Source: Gammaproteobacteria bacterium
GTDB lineage: Bacteria; Pseudomonadota; Gammaproteobacteria; Pseudomonadales; PIVM01
Reading direction: 5' to 3'
NCBI GenBank assembly: GCA_003353945.1
Contig: PIVM01000049.1
Coordinates: forward strand, 1-33,401
Length of the DNA stretch: 33,401 nt
A program made the position numbers and the translations under genes. The notes under the pieces are model-generated. The model was not told where the DNA came from. It saw only the letters and a list, made by a program, of their open reading frames with translations, and searched no databases. Positions 16,188 through 25,540 of this stretch are shown here, in pieces (positions within the stretch are counted from its first letter, which is position 1; every line of letters starts with the position of its first letter).

Positions 16188-17141
16188 TCAAACTCGCTCC
16201 TGAGAAAAACTCAACACTTCGTCAATTCTCTCTACGCCCAATTGTTTCATTAGTAACCGATCTATCCCGAGTGCGACACCGGCACAGTCGGGCAACCCTG
16301 ACTTCAGGGCGGCCAATAAATGTCTATCAATCGGCACTGGCGTCAAACCCTGTTGCTGTCGATACAATAGATCTGCATCAAACCGAGCAAGCTGTTCTTC
16401 TGGATCTGTCAATTCCCGATAACCGTTAGCGATCTCCATGCCATCGATATACAACTCGAAGCGTTCCGCTACTGCTTCGCCATGCTCATCAATATTAATC
16501 TGTGCCAGTGCCGCTTGGCTGGCAGGATAATCGTAAAGAAATGTGGGGGCACTACGACCCAGCTCGGGTTCAATCCGGTGGGACAGAAGAAGATTCAGCC
16601 ATAGATCCCGATCATCACTGTCAAAATCAACCCGACAACATTGCCGGGCACAATCACGCAATCTGTCCAGACTAACCTGATGAGGATTAAAACCTACACT
16701 GTTTTCAAAAGCTTGCCGATAACTCAAATGCATAACCTGCTTTTGACCAAGCAGTTTTTCCAGTAGATCTGCTACATCTTCCATCAACTGCCAATGATCA
16801 AAGCCGGTGCGATACCATTCCAGTAGGGTAAATTCACGATTGTGGCGTTTGCCCGCCTCATCCTTTCGAAAGGCTTTGCTAATCTGATAGATTGATCCGC
16901 TACCTGCTGCCAGCAGGCGTTTCATGGCATACTCTGGAGAGGTTTGTAAAAATCCAACACCCTCAACCCGCCAACTCTCAAGATGCGGATCCGTTACAGT
17001 GGCGCTGCACAAGAGCGGTGTTTCCACCTCTATAAGCTGACGTTCAGCGAAAAATGCTCTGATTCGGGCTAACATCACAGCCCTGGCCCGCAAGCTTGAT
17101 TGGGTGGCAGTGGGACGCCATGAGGATTGTAACTCAATCAC
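16188..17141 (-). CDS. epmA: EF-P--(R)-beta-lysine ligase EpmA
   Basis: A 317-residue truncated class II lysyl-tRNA synthetase homologue (PoxA/GenX/YjeA) that attaches (R)-beta-lysine to EF-P K34. It keeps the class II catalytic core without the tRNA anticodon-binding domain: motif 1 region FFAERQLIEVETPLL, motif 2 FRKDEAGKRHNREFTLLEW and motif 3 CAGVALGIDRLLM. The start codon is GTG (17139-17141), 4 bp after the efp stop, so substrate and modifying enzyme are co-expressed. Its stop lies against the thiDE start. Confidence 0.94.
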   Translation of the reverse strand: MIELQSSWRPTATQSSLRARAVMLARIRAFFAERQLIEVETPLLCSATVTDPHLESWRVEGVGFLQTSPEYAMKRLLAAGSGSIYQISKAFRKDEAGKRHNREFTLLEWYRTGFDHWQLMEDVADLLEKLLGQKQVMHLSYRQAFENSVGFNPHQVSLDRLRDCARQCCRVDFDSDDRDLWLNLLLSHRIEPELGRSAPTFLYDYPASQAALAQINIDEHGEAVAERFELYIDGMEIANGYRELTDPEEQLARFDADLLYRQQQGLTPVPIDRHLLAALKSGLPDCAGVALGIDRLLMKQLGVERIDEVLSFSQERV

Positions 17142-17145
17142 CTGC

Positions 17146-17715
17146 TTAGCTTTTCACACGCCCGACATACTCTCCCGTGCGCGTATCAACGCGAATCACC
17201 TCGCCCTGATCAATAAACAACGGCACTTTTACAACGGCTCCAGTACTCAAAGTAGCCGGTTTGCTGCCGCCCTGGGCTGTATCACCTTTTAATCCTGGAT
17301 CTGTTTCCGTAATTTCCAGCTCAACAAAATTGGGAGGTGTCACTGATAATGGCGCACCGTTGTATAGGGTTACTTCGCAGGCATCTTGCTCCTTCAGCCA
17401 TTGCGCTGAGTCGCCAACCGCTTTTTTGTCTGCCTGGTGCTGCTCGTATGTTTCAGGTTCCATAAAATACCAGAATTCACCATCGGTATAGAGATACTCC
17501 ATCGACCGATCAACAACATCAGCGCCTTCCAGCGATTCTCCCGATTTGAACGTACGCTCCAATACTCTGCCAGTATTTAGATTGCGCAGCTTCACGCGAT
17601 TGAAAGCCTGCCCTTTGCCAGGTTTGACAAATTCATTGTCGATAATGGAACAAGGCTCTCCATCCAGCATGACTTTCAGACCGGAACGAAATTCATTGGT
17701 AGAATAGCTGCCCAT
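17146..17715 (-). CDS. efp: Translation elongation factor P
   Basis: A 189-residue EF-P that rescues ribosomes stalled on polyproline. The three-domain fold is complete, from [19 protein letters not shown] to [12 protein letters not shown]. The modification site K34 is present in [10 protein letters not shown], agreeing with the presence of epmA and epmB next door (beta-lysylation rather than rhamnosylation, which uses R32). A frame continues 68 codons upstream but overlaps epmB and has no EF-P similarity; the ATG at 17715 gives the standard length, preceded (on the minus strand) by AAAGAGGAAAACG. Confidence 0.97.
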   Translation of the reverse strand: MGSYSTNEFRSGLKVMLDGEPCSIIDNEFVKPGKGQAFNRVKLRNLNTGRVLERTFKSGESLEGADVVDRSMEYLYTDGEFWYFMEPETYEQHQADKKAVGDSAQWLKEQDACEVTLYNGAPLSVTPPNFVELEITETDPGLKGDTAQGGSKPATLSTGAVVKVPLFIDQGEVIRVDTRTGEYVGRVKS

Positions 17716-17744
17716 CGTTTTCCTCTTTGATTTAATAACGTGTA

Positions 17745-18782
17745 ATGGATGATATGACAAAGCCGCCCATGATACCGCGAACAGACCCAATATGGCAGAG
17801 CAAAAGCTGGCAACAGGAACTAGCCGACCTGATTCGCGATCCTCAGGAATTGCTGCAATTATTGGGGCTTGAAGCACATCAACTACCAGAGCTCGGCAAT
17901 GCCAAGGGCGTTTTTCCACTCAAAGTTCCACGTCCCTACGCGGCGCGCATCAACAGGGCTGACCCGACTGACCCATTATTAGCACAGATTTTATGCACTG
18001 CTGCCGAAAATGACTGCCATCCTGGCTTCAGTGATGATCCCCTGGCCGAACAATCTGCCAATCCTGTACCCGGGCTCATTCACAAATACCGTGGTCGAGT
18101 ACTCTTGATCGTCACCAGCAACTGCGCTATTCATTGTCGCTATTGTTTCCGGCGTCATTTCCCCTATAGACAAAACAATCCACGATTCAGCCACTGGCAA
18201 AAGGCTATCGATTACATCCATTCTGACAATACGATAGAGGAAATCATTCTTAGTGGTGGCGACCCCATGATGGCATCAGACCGACAGCTTGAAAAGCTAG
18301 TGGCCAAATTAGTGTTAATCCCCCACCTTAAGCGTTTGCGCATTCATACAAGGCTACCGGTGGTCATTCCTCAGCGCATTACCCAACAGTGCCTCAATTG
18401 GTTAACCGATCATCGCCTGCAAACCATTATGGTGATCCACTGCAACCACCCCCAGGAAATTGACCAGAGCGTTCACTGCATGCTAAATAAGCTAGCCCAG
18501 ACTAATCTAACCCTGTTAAATCAAACCGTGCTGCTTAAAGGTGTTAACAACAATGTGCACACCCTTGCCGCACTCAGTGAAGACTTATTTCAATGCGGAG
18601 TCTTACCCTACTATTTGCATCAACTAGATCCAGTTAACGGCGCTGCACGTTTCCATGTGCCAAATACAGAATCAATAGCACTTTATCAGGATTTATTAGC
18701 CGCTTTACCAGGCTACCTAGTACCCAGATTCGTTAAAGAAGAAGCCAGTGCAACGAGCAAGACGCCAATATCCATCATGTAG
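17745..18782 (+). CDS. epmB: EF-P beta-lysylation protein EpmB (lysine 2,3-aminomutase family)
   Basis: A 345-residue radical-SAM, PLP-dependent enzyme that turns lysine into (R)-beta-lysine for EpmA. The iron-sulphur cluster cysteines are C127, C131 and C134 ([17 protein letters not shown]); SGGDP (about 177-181) contributes to SAM binding, and the C-terminal PLP lysine lies in LLKGVNN or nearby. Length matches the KamA-like YjeK branch. It is divergent from efp with only 29 bp between start codons, so the two promoters must overlap each other or the opposite coding regions. All three EF-P modification components are thus within 2.6 kb. Confidence 0.93.
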   Translation: MDDMTKPPMIPRTDPIWQSKSWQQELADLIRDPQELLQLLGLEAHQLPELGNAKGVFPLKVPRPYAARINRADPTDPLLAQILCTAAENDCHPGFSDDPLAEQSANPVPGLIHKYRGRVLLIVTSNCAIHCRYCFRRHFPYRQNNPRFSHWQKAIDYIHSDNTIEEIILSGGDPMMASDRQLEKLVAKLVLIPHLKRLRIHTRLPVVIPQRITQQCLNWLTDHRLQTIMVIHCNHPQEIDQSVHCMLNKLAQTNLTLLNQTVLLKGVNNNVHTLAALSEDLFQCGVLPYYLHQLDPVNGAARFHVPNTESIALYQDLLAALPGYLVPRFVKEEASATSKTPISIM

Positions 18783-18896
18783 CTGAATCTCGTCGGTAAA
18801 ATGTGACGTTATAATCGTTAGCGATAATTTGCCTGAAAAATCGCTGATCTCACCTATACTTTTACGACAGGCGTAAATTCTCGAGCATTCGCACCA

Positions 18897-20771
18897 ATGA
18901 AGAAAGGCGTAAACCCGGATATCCAACTTCCGGCACAAGATTTGTCAACACTATCCTTCAGTAAAATGGACCTAGCAGCCATTGATGAATGGCTGGCTAA
19001 TCTGCCCATTGCCAACCTGGGCGCAACTACACGAAGCCTTTACACAGCGATTGATGAGACTATTCGACTGAAAACAGCTCCCCAACTTCGATTTGATATT
19101 CTCGAAAAACTACGTCCAGCCATTTACTTTTCCTGCCAGGGATTGGAAAAACACTTTATTAATCAACCGATCACGCTACCTGAACAAGCACAAAAAGTAG
19201 CCGATCTCGCACAGGCATTACAATCCAGCCTGGTCGAAGGTTATATGCTTGTTGCTCAACAATGCCAAGAAAAAATGCTCGGTTTCCATATCGGCAAACC
19301 CACAATGTTGATGGCAAAGGCACTAGACCGAGCCTTTGTTGATGCGACACGCCTGCTTGCTCGCAATTATCAGCTCCACCTACCTTTAGAAAAGCATTTC
19401 TGGTACAGATTGCATCAACTCAATTTATTGGGAGAGCAATGCAAAGTCAGTCAGCATACCGTGACAGACATTTTACAGGGCACCGATTATCAATCCAGCC
19501 CCAGTGCCAGCTATATCCGTTTATTATTGTTAGGCTGCGTCAAGGCCAACCAGCTGCGTCAAGAAGACATTGTATTGATTGAAACGCCGGCACGATTAAA
19601 TCATTGGGCCGCAGTGACAGAACTGACGGAAGCTCAAAAAGACACGCAGCATCTGTTCATCATCGACCCACACTTGGATTATCCCCCCAACTATCAAAAA
19701 TTCTATAGTGGTGATTACAATGAAGATTGCCGTTGCCTTGATACTTCCCGGCTAGTGTCTCTCCTTCACTCAGAACTTGAGCAGCAACCTGGCGACCCGC
19801 AAACACTATCGAAAAACCTCCTGAACCATCTGATCGCAGCCTGGGGCGTTCTCACTGATCGAACCTTTATGCGCCTTGAGGCACAGGACAAACTGGCACT
19901 GTGTGTAGGACTCTCAACCACTCACCACCATATCGCCGGTGATATCAGCTTTTCTCAGTTGATCCACGGCGAAGATACTGGCGAAAGCGATGGCAAGACT
20001 TTGTTTCCGGTAGATCATAAAGGTGACGATCGCCACGATTGCTGGGATGATGCGTTTGACAGCGAAAAAGGTGCAGATGCCTGGAACACTGTGTTTCAAG
20101 CGACTGATGACCGGGATCGCGCTCAACAGCGAACTCGCATCAGTATGGAGTCAATCGAATACCATGTCCGTCATGACGGAACACTCGGCGAAGAACCTAT
20201 AACAGATCAGGAATCTGGAAAAGAAAAATATCAATACTACGATGTTCAAGTAGTGAACATGAGCCCCAGCGGGTATTGTTTGGATTGGCCCCAAAAAGCA
20301 CCTCCCCATTTTAAGACGGGTGAAATCACGGGCATCAAGGAAACACACCATAACAATTGGAGTATTGCCGCTATTCGCTGGGTTAACCAGGAAAACGACC
20401 AGCACCTACAAATTGGTGTCGAATTACTCAGCCCCACAGCCACTCCCTATGGTGCACGCATATTACAAAAAAAAGGAACTTCGAGCACAAATTACGTACG
20501 TGTTCTTGTTCTACCGGAGATTACCCCTATCAATCAACCCGAAACCATCATTACACCAAGCCTTGGTTTTCGCGAAGGTCTAAAAGTTCTTTTGGCACAA
20601 AATGGCCATGAAACAACAATACAATTAACGAAACAATTAACTGGCGGCGGCTCGTACAGTCAGTTTGAATTTAAGGAAAAAAAGCGCATCCATGAACAAA
20701 AAAAGGAAGAACAATTACGCAAACAGTCCGAAGCTGATAACAACTTTGATTCGTTATGGAATAACTTGTAA
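18897..20771 (+). CDS. Large conserved protein with C-terminal PilZ-like segment, upstream of fimX
   Basis: A 624-residue cytoplasmic protein without signal peptide or membrane segments. The first 350 residues are mostly helical and not recognised. About 355-410 is acidic and low-complexity (GEDTGESDGK, DDRHDCWDD), likely a flexible linker. Residues about 445-545 contain VVNMSPSGYCLDW, a match to the NxSxxG half of a PilZ motif (N454-G459) followed by beta-strands, but the usual RxxxR just ahead is not evident, so c-di-GMP binding is doubtful. The C-terminus is a charged coiled-coil-like tail (KEKKRIHEQKKEEQLRKQ). It lies 45 bp before fimX on the same strand; from memory Pseudomonas has a comparable gene beside fimX (PA4958). 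Probable operon partner in type IV pilus or c-di-GMP signalling; function unknown. Confidence 0.7.
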   Translation: MKKGVNPDIQLPAQDLSTLSFSKMDLAAIDEWLANLPIANLGATTRSLYTAIDETIRLKTAPQLRFDILEKLRPAIYFSCQGLEKHFINQPITLPEQAQKVADLAQALQSSLVEGYMLVAQQCQEKMLGFHIGKPTMLMAKALDRAFVDATRLLARNYQLHLPLEKHFWYRLHQLNLLGEQCKVSQHTVTDILQGTDYQSSPSASYIRLLLLGCVKANQLRQEDIVLIETPARLNHWAAVTELTEAQKDTQHLFIIDPHLDYPPNYQKFYSGDYNEDCRCLDTSRLVSLLHSELEQQPGDPQTLSKNLLNHLIAAWGVLTDRTFMRLEAQDKLALCVGLSTTHHHIAGDISFSQLIHGEDTGESDGKTLFPVDHKGDDRHDCWDDAFDSEKGADAWNTVFQATDDRDRAQQRTRISMESIEYHVRHDGTLGEEPITDQESGKEKYQYYDVQVVNMSPSGYCLDWPQKAPPHFKTGEITGIKETHHNNWSIAAIRWVNQENDQHLQIGVELLSPTATPYGARILQKKGTSSTNYVRVLVLPEITPINQPETIITPSLGFREGLKVLLAQNGHETTIQLTKQLTGGGSYSQFEFKEKKRIHEQKKEEQLRKQSEADNNFDSLWNNL

Positions 20772-20816
20772 GCTACCGCGCCAGATTATTTTTTGCTAGG
20801 TTAAATAAAAACCTCA

Positions 20817-22865
20817 ATGACCACACCAGATACATATCGTTTATTGATTCTTGTAGAGTCTCAGAATGCAGCTGAGCAACTTATCAGCCTTTTTCGAAAT
20901 GCTGGCCATGCCACGCGTGCCCATCGCATCACCTCCCTTGAAGACCTTGCTGATCATCTGGACGAACATGAGTGGGATCTTTTACTAAGTGATGACAAAC
21001 ACCCAGATGTGGAATTTAGTGCCGCCCTGCAAAGAATCTCAGAATCCGAACATGACATCCCTGCCATTTTACTGGTCAACACCTTGGATTCCACCTGTAT
21101 CGCAAGTGGCTTTGAAAGGGGTGCACAGGATATTATTCAAGCTGATAGGGAACAACATCTATTATGCGGCGTTGACCGAGAAATTCGTAACGTACGCCAT
21201 CGACTTCAACGACTTAAACTTGAATCGGAGCTTGTGACAGTCACTCAGCGAGCGGAGCAGCTGCTAGCCGATTCTGTTGATGCCATTGCCTATGTATCGG
21301 ATGGTATGCATATTGAAGCAAATGAATCCTACGCAGAAATTTTTGGCTATGAAGATGCTGAAGAACTGGAATGCCTGCCTATCATCGACTTGATTGCGGA
21401 GAAAGATCAGGATCATTTCAAGGCTTTTTTGCGTCACTACGGCAAAGGCGATACCGATCAGGCCGATCTGAACATTACTGCTCTTCGTCAAGACGAATCT
21501 GAATTCGATGCTCACATGACGCTATCACATTCCTCTGTCGACGGTGAAGACTGCACTCAAATAATCATTCACGACGGATCGAGTAAATCGGGAGGGAGTG
21601 CTGGCCAATCCATCACCGACCCGGTCACTGATTTGTACACGAGACATTATCTAGCCGATCAACTGGCAACTGCAGCCGTACAAGTCGCCAATGGATTGGG
21701 GCCTGCATGCCTTTTATATATCAATATCGATAATTTCCAACGGCTCACCAGCCACTTTGGACTATCAGGCTGTGATGCTTTGATCCAGGATCTCGCTGAA
21801 TTAATAAACAGCTTGGTAGCGGACAACGATTGCCTGGCCAGATACGGTGATAGCAGCCTGGCATTATTGCTGTCCAATAAATCGGCGGAAGATGCCCTGG
21901 TTTTCGCTACGCAATGCTGTCGCACGGTTGAAGATCATATCTGCACACTAAACGAACAAACGGCTCAATACACTGTGTCAATAGGCATTTCTTCGGTCAA
22001 TACCCGCAACGTAGCCGAAGTCATTGATCATGCGTATTGTGCAATCCAACTTATTCTTGAACGCCATGACAATAATTGCGCTGAAATATACGTCCACAAA
22101 GTAGAACCCACTCCGCAGGAAAATGGCAGTGTAGCGACACTGGAAGAGGCTATCGAACAAAATCGTTTTCGCCTGTTATTCCAACCCATTATCAGTCTGC
22201 GTGGCGACAGCCGCGAGCACTACGAAGTATTTCTGCGCCTACTGGGCGAAAATGATGAAGAATTACTACCTGCAGAATTTCTGGGAGGTGCAACGGATAC
22301 CAAACTTGATCGTTGGGTGATACTGGAATCCACCAAAATGCTGGCTCTACATCACGCCGAAGGTCATGATACCCGACTGATTATCAACCTGACCGCCAAT
22401 GCTCTGGTAGATAACAGCCTGATCCCCTGGATAGGTGTTGCATTAAAAGCTGCAAATTTACCACCCGATTGCATTGCTTTTCAGTTCAGCGAAGTTGATA
22501 TCAGCAAGCATCTCAATGTGGCCAAAAATGTTACTCAAGCTTTGCAAGAACTGAATTGTAAAGTCGCGTTAAGCCAGTTCGGCAAAACCGTTGATCCGGT
22601 TAAGACTTTAAAACATGTGGTTGCTGATTTCGTTAAAGTAGATGGCTCTTTCACCCTGGACCTACAAGATAATCAAGGTGACCCTCAAGTCCTCAAAGCC
22701 ATGGTAAACTCAATTACCGAAAACAATATGCTTTCTATTGTGCCCTTTGTTGAAAATGCCGGCGTTCTGGCAACACTTTGGCAGATAGGCGTTAACTACA
22801 TTCAGGGGCATTATCTACAACCCCCTTCACCGAAAATGGATTACGAATTTACTGAAATTGCTTAA
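20817..22865 (+). CDS. fimX: FimX-type c-di-GMP receptor (REC-PAS-GGDEF-EAL, degenerate)
   Basis: A 682-residue orthologue of P. aeruginosa FimX, the polar c-di-GMP receptor that controls type IV pilus assembly and twitching. Domains: REC-like (about 5-125, beginning YRLLILVESQNAAEQL as in FimX), PAS (145-255; DSVDAIAYVSDGMHIEANES), GGDEF (266-428) and EAL (440-680). The GGDEF slot reads YGDSS (343-347), so no cyclase activity is expected. The EAL slot reads EVF (470-472) where FimX has EVL, so phosphodiesterase activity is unlikely, yet the surrounding FQPIISLRGDSREHYEVFLRLL ligand-binding surface is kept. The REC domain lacks a full acidic pocket. Partners PilZ and PilB are not in the window. 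Confidence 0.92.
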   Translation: MTTPDTYRLLILVESQNAAEQLISLFRNAGHATRAHRITSLEDLADHLDEHEWDLLLSDDKHPDVEFSAALQRISESEHDIPAILLVNTLDSTCIASGFERGAQDIIQADREQHLLCGVDREIRNVRHRLQRLKLESELVTVTQRAEQLLADSVDAIAYVSDGMHIEANESYAEIFGYEDAEELECLPIIDLIAEKDQDHFKAFLRHYGKGDTDQADLNITALRQDESEFDAHMTLSHSSVDGEDCTQIIIHDGSSKSGGSAGQSITDPVTDLYTRHYLADQLATAAVQVANGLGPACLLYINIDNFQRLTSHFGLSGCDALIQDLAELINSLVADNDCLARYGDSSLALLLSNKSAEDALVFATQCCRTVEDHICTLNEQTAQYTVSIGISSVNTRNVAEVIDHAYCAIQLILERHDNNCAEIYVHKVEPTPQENGSVATLEEAIEQNRFRLLFQPIISLRGDSREHYEVFLRLLGENDEELLPAEFLGGATDTKLDRWVILESTKMLALHHAEGHDTRLIINLTANALVDNSLIPWIGVALKAANLPPDCIAFQFSEVDISKHLNVAKNVTQALQELNCKVALSQFGKTVDPVKTLKHVVADFVKVDGSFTLDLQDNQGDPQVLKAMVNSITENNMLSIVPFVENAGVLATLWQIGVNYIQGHYLQPPSPKMDYEFTEIA

Positions 22866-22923
22866 GTTTTTAAACAAGTGCAATCATATTTAGATACTCA
22901 CAAGTCAAATTGCTACTAATATA

Positions 22924-22939
22924 AGCCTATTTATAGGCT
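22924..22939. terminator. Possible bidirectional hairpin between fimX and parE
   Basis: AGCCTAT-TT-ATAGGCT is a 7-bp inverted repeat in the AT-rich gap between two convergent genes. No strong T run follows on either strand, so termination is a guess from position. Confidence 0.3.
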
Positions 22940-22979
22940 ATATAGATAAAATTATAAGTCCATGGAAAACCAATAAAAA

Positions 22980-24866
22980 TCACGCAATTTCCGCCAAATC
23001 ACCTTTACTTTCCAGCCACCGCTTACGATCGGCAGAGCGCTTTTTGGCTAAGAGCATATCCATAACCTCATCGGTGCCGTCCTGCTCTTCGAGAGTCAAC
23101 TGCACCAAGCGTCTGGTATCCTTGTTCATAACGGTATCCCTAAGCTGTAATGGATTCATCTCACCCAGACCTTTAAAACGTGTTACCTGCACCGTGCCAC
23201 GTTTTTTCTCTGCTTCGATTCGATCAAGAATCCCCTGCTTCTCTGCTTCATCCAGCGCATAAAACACTTCTTTGCCAATGTCGATGCGAAACAGTGGCGG
23301 GCAGGCCACATAAACATGACCCGCAACGACCAGAGGCCGAAAATGTTTGAGGAACAAAGCACATAATAAGGTGGCAATATGTAAGCCATCGGAATCCGCA
23401 TCCGCCAATATACAAACCTTGCCGTAACGCAGCTTCGACAAATCCGTTGAATCTGGGTCCACACCAATAGCAACGGTAATATCATGCACTTCCTGAGATG
23501 CCAGGATCTCTTGCGAATCCACCTCCCAGGTATTCAGGATTTTTCCGCGCAGCGGCATAATCGCCTGAAATTCTCTATCGCGTGCCTGCTTAGCCGAACC
23601 ACCGGCAGAATCACCTTCCACCAGAAACAGCTCACCGGCCATTGCGTCGTTACCCGAACAATCCGCCAACTTGCCCGGTAAGGCAGGTCCTTGAGTCACT
23701 TTTTTGCGTGCCACTTTTTTACTTTTACGCAGGCGGACTTGTGCGTTATCGATCGCCATTTCCGCCAATTTGTCTGCTTCTTCGGTGTGTTGATTCAGCC
23801 ACAAGCTAAAGGAATCTTTTGACACACCGGAGATAAACGAAACACACTCGCGCGATGACAGACGCTCCTTGGTTTGCCCGGAAAACTGTGGATCTTCTAG
23901 CTTAGCCGACAGCACATAAGCGCATTTATCCCATATATCATCAGCCGTCAGCTTAATCCCACGCGGTATTAAATTGCGAAATTCACAATACTCGCGCATG
24001 GCCTCAAGCAAGCCTGAGCGCAAGCCGTTGACATGGGTGCCGCCCAGCACGGTCGGGATCAGATTGACATAGCTCTCTGTCGTCAACTCTCCGCCTTCCG
24101 GCAACCATTGCACAGCCCAGTCAACGGCTTCGCTGGAGCCGGAAAAGCTGCCGACAAAGGGTTGTGCCGGTAACACTTCATAACCTTCGATCGCACCCGC
24201 CAGATAATCCTTGAGTCCATCTTCGTAATACCATTGCTCTTTCTCACCGCTGTTCTCATCCGTATACTTGACGGACAGACCTGGACACAATACCGCTTTC
24301 GCACGCAACACATGCTTTAAGCGGGGAACAGAAAATTTTGGAGAATCAAAATATCGCGCATCCGGTGTAAAACGCACGCAGGTACCGGTATTTCGCTTTC
24401 CACAACTATCAACAACTTGCAACTCACTGGTCTTCTCACCACCGCTGAAGGCGATGTGGTGGACCTGTCCGTCACGACGAATCGTCACTTCCAGATTTTT
24501 TGACAGCGCATTGACAACAGAAACACCCACACCGTGCAGTCCACCGGAAAACTGGTAGTTATTATTAGAAAATTTGCCGCCAGCATGCAAAGTGGACAGT
24601 ATGACTTCCACACCAGGTAATCCTTGTTCAGGATGTATATCCACCGGCATACCACGCCCATCGTCTGTACAACTAACGGAACCGTCCTTGTATAAAACAA
24701 CATCTATCTGTTGGGCAAAACCGGCCAGAGCCTCATCCACACAGTTATCGATAACCTCTTGCGCCAAGTGATTGGGCCTTGTGGTATCGGTATACATACC
24801 GGGACGTCTGCGCACCGGGTCCAGGCCTGTCAACACTTCTATCGATTCGGCAGTGTAATCTGTCAT
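22980..24866 (-). CDS. parE: DNA topoisomerase IV subunit B
   Basis: A 628-residue type IIA topoisomerase ATPase subunit that, with ParC, decatenates daughter chromosomes. GHKL ATPase motifs are EVIDNCVDEALAG, DDGRGMPVDIHPEQGLPGVE and GGLHGVGVSVVNALS. The TOPRIM domain has LVEGDSAGGSAKQ, PLRGKILNTWEV and ADADSDGLHIATLL. The C-terminal GDLAEIA-type end and the length agree with ParE rather than GyrB, which has an insert and is about 800 residues. It is the last gene of yqiB-cpdA-yqiA-parE on the minus strand, 40 bp after yqiA. parC is not in the window. Confidence 0.95.
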   Translation of the reverse strand: MTDYTAESIEVLTGLDPVRRRPGMYTDTTRPNHLAQEVIDNCVDEALAGFAQQIDVVLYKDGSVSCTDDGRGMPVDIHPEQGLPGVEVILSTLHAGGKFSNNNYQFSGGLHGVGVSVVNALSKNLEVTIRRDGQVHHIAFSGGEKTSELQVVDSCGKRNTGTCVRFTPDARYFDSPKFSVPRLKHVLRAKAVLCPGLSVKYTDENSGEKEQWYYEDGLKDYLAGAIEGYEVLPAQPFVGSFSGSSEAVDWAVQWLPEGGELTTESYVNLIPTVLGGTHVNGLRSGLLEAMREYCEFRNLIPRGIKLTADDIWDKCAYVLSAKLEDPQFSGQTKERLSSRECVSFISGVSKDSFSLWLNQHTEEADKLAEMAIDNAQVRLRKSKKVARKKVTQGPALPGKLADCSGNDAMAGELFLVEGDSAGGSAKQARDREFQAIMPLRGKILNTWEVDSQEILASQEVHDITVAIGVDPDSTDLSKLRYGKVCILADADSDGLHIATLLCALFLKHFRPLVVAGHVYVACPPLFRIDIGKEVFYALDEAEKQGILDRIEAEKKRGTVQVTRFKGLGEMNPLQLRDTVMNKDTRRLVQLTLEEQDGTDEVMDMLLAKKRSADRKRWLESKGDLAEIA

Positions 24867-24906
24867 GTTTTTGCTACCAGCTTATGTCAGTCAATCAAAA
24901 AACGGA

Positions 24907-25518
24907 TCAATCACCAATATGAAGAAATTCTATTATCTTTGGTAACTTGCTTTCAAAATTTTGAAAATGATGGTCACCGCCCTCTTCTACGATCATTTCA
25001 CAGGCGGGGTATGCAGCGACGGCGTCACGATAATCCAGCGCTTCATCACCCTTTTGAACCATCAGTAATATATTTTCAGGATGCGTTACACGCTCAATAT
25101 AGCAGCTATGTAAGTCTGCCATATCTTCTTCGCTCAAATTAAAGCTCTCTCCGGAATAATCATTACGATTTTCTCCCAGATGGTGCTGCATTAATTCAAA
25201 GGGGCGAACAGCTGGATTCACCAGCACACTGCGCAACGCATAGCACTCTGCCAAATGCGCTGCATAATAGCCCCCCAGTGAACTTCCAATCAGGCAAACG
25301 TTAGACTGCCCCTGCGCTTTAATCAACTCATCCAGGTATGCCAGCGCCGCTGCTGGCTTGGATGGTATCCAGGGTCTGATATAGTGCGCTGCCAATCCTC
25401 TCGATTGCAGGTAGGAAAGCATCAATTGTGCTTTAACGGCCTGCGGTGAGGAATTAAAACCATGAAGGTAAATCAAAATGGCGGGGTGCACAGTTGTCGG
25501 CAATGATTCAGCGACCAA
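24907..25518 (-). CDS. yqiA: YqiA/YcfP-type alpha/beta-hydrolase (esterase)
   Basis: A 203-residue small alpha/beta-hydrolase of the UPF0227 group. Near the N-terminus is the oxyanion-side LIYLHGFNSSP. The nucleophile elbow is GSSLGGYYAA, the acidic residue is probably in QKGDEALDY, and the catalytic His is in GGDHHFQNF. The start codon is TTG (25516-25518) with AAAGGA 6 nt upstream; no better start exists. It lies between cpdA (22 bp) and parE (40 bp), the common gammaproteobacterial order. Esterase activity is known for the E. coli homologue; the natural substrate is unknown. Confidence 0.88.
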   Translation of the reverse strand: MVAESLPTTVHPAILIYLHGFNSSPQAVKAQLMLSYLQSRGLAAHYIRPWIPSKPAAALAYLDELIKAQGQSNVCLIGSSLGGYYAAHLAECYALRSVLVNPAVRPFELMQHHLGENRNDYSGESFNLSEEDMADLHSCYIERVTHPENILLMVQKGDEALDYRDAVAAYPACEMIVEEGGDHHFQNFESKLPKIIEFLHIGD

Positions 25519-25540
25519 TGGACATCCTTTGATTTTTCTA

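Noticed and set aside
17716-17919. N-terminal extension of EF-P by 68 codons
   Set aside because: It would overlap epmB on the other strand and has no EF-P similarity; the conserved start [10 protein letters not shown] is at 17715.
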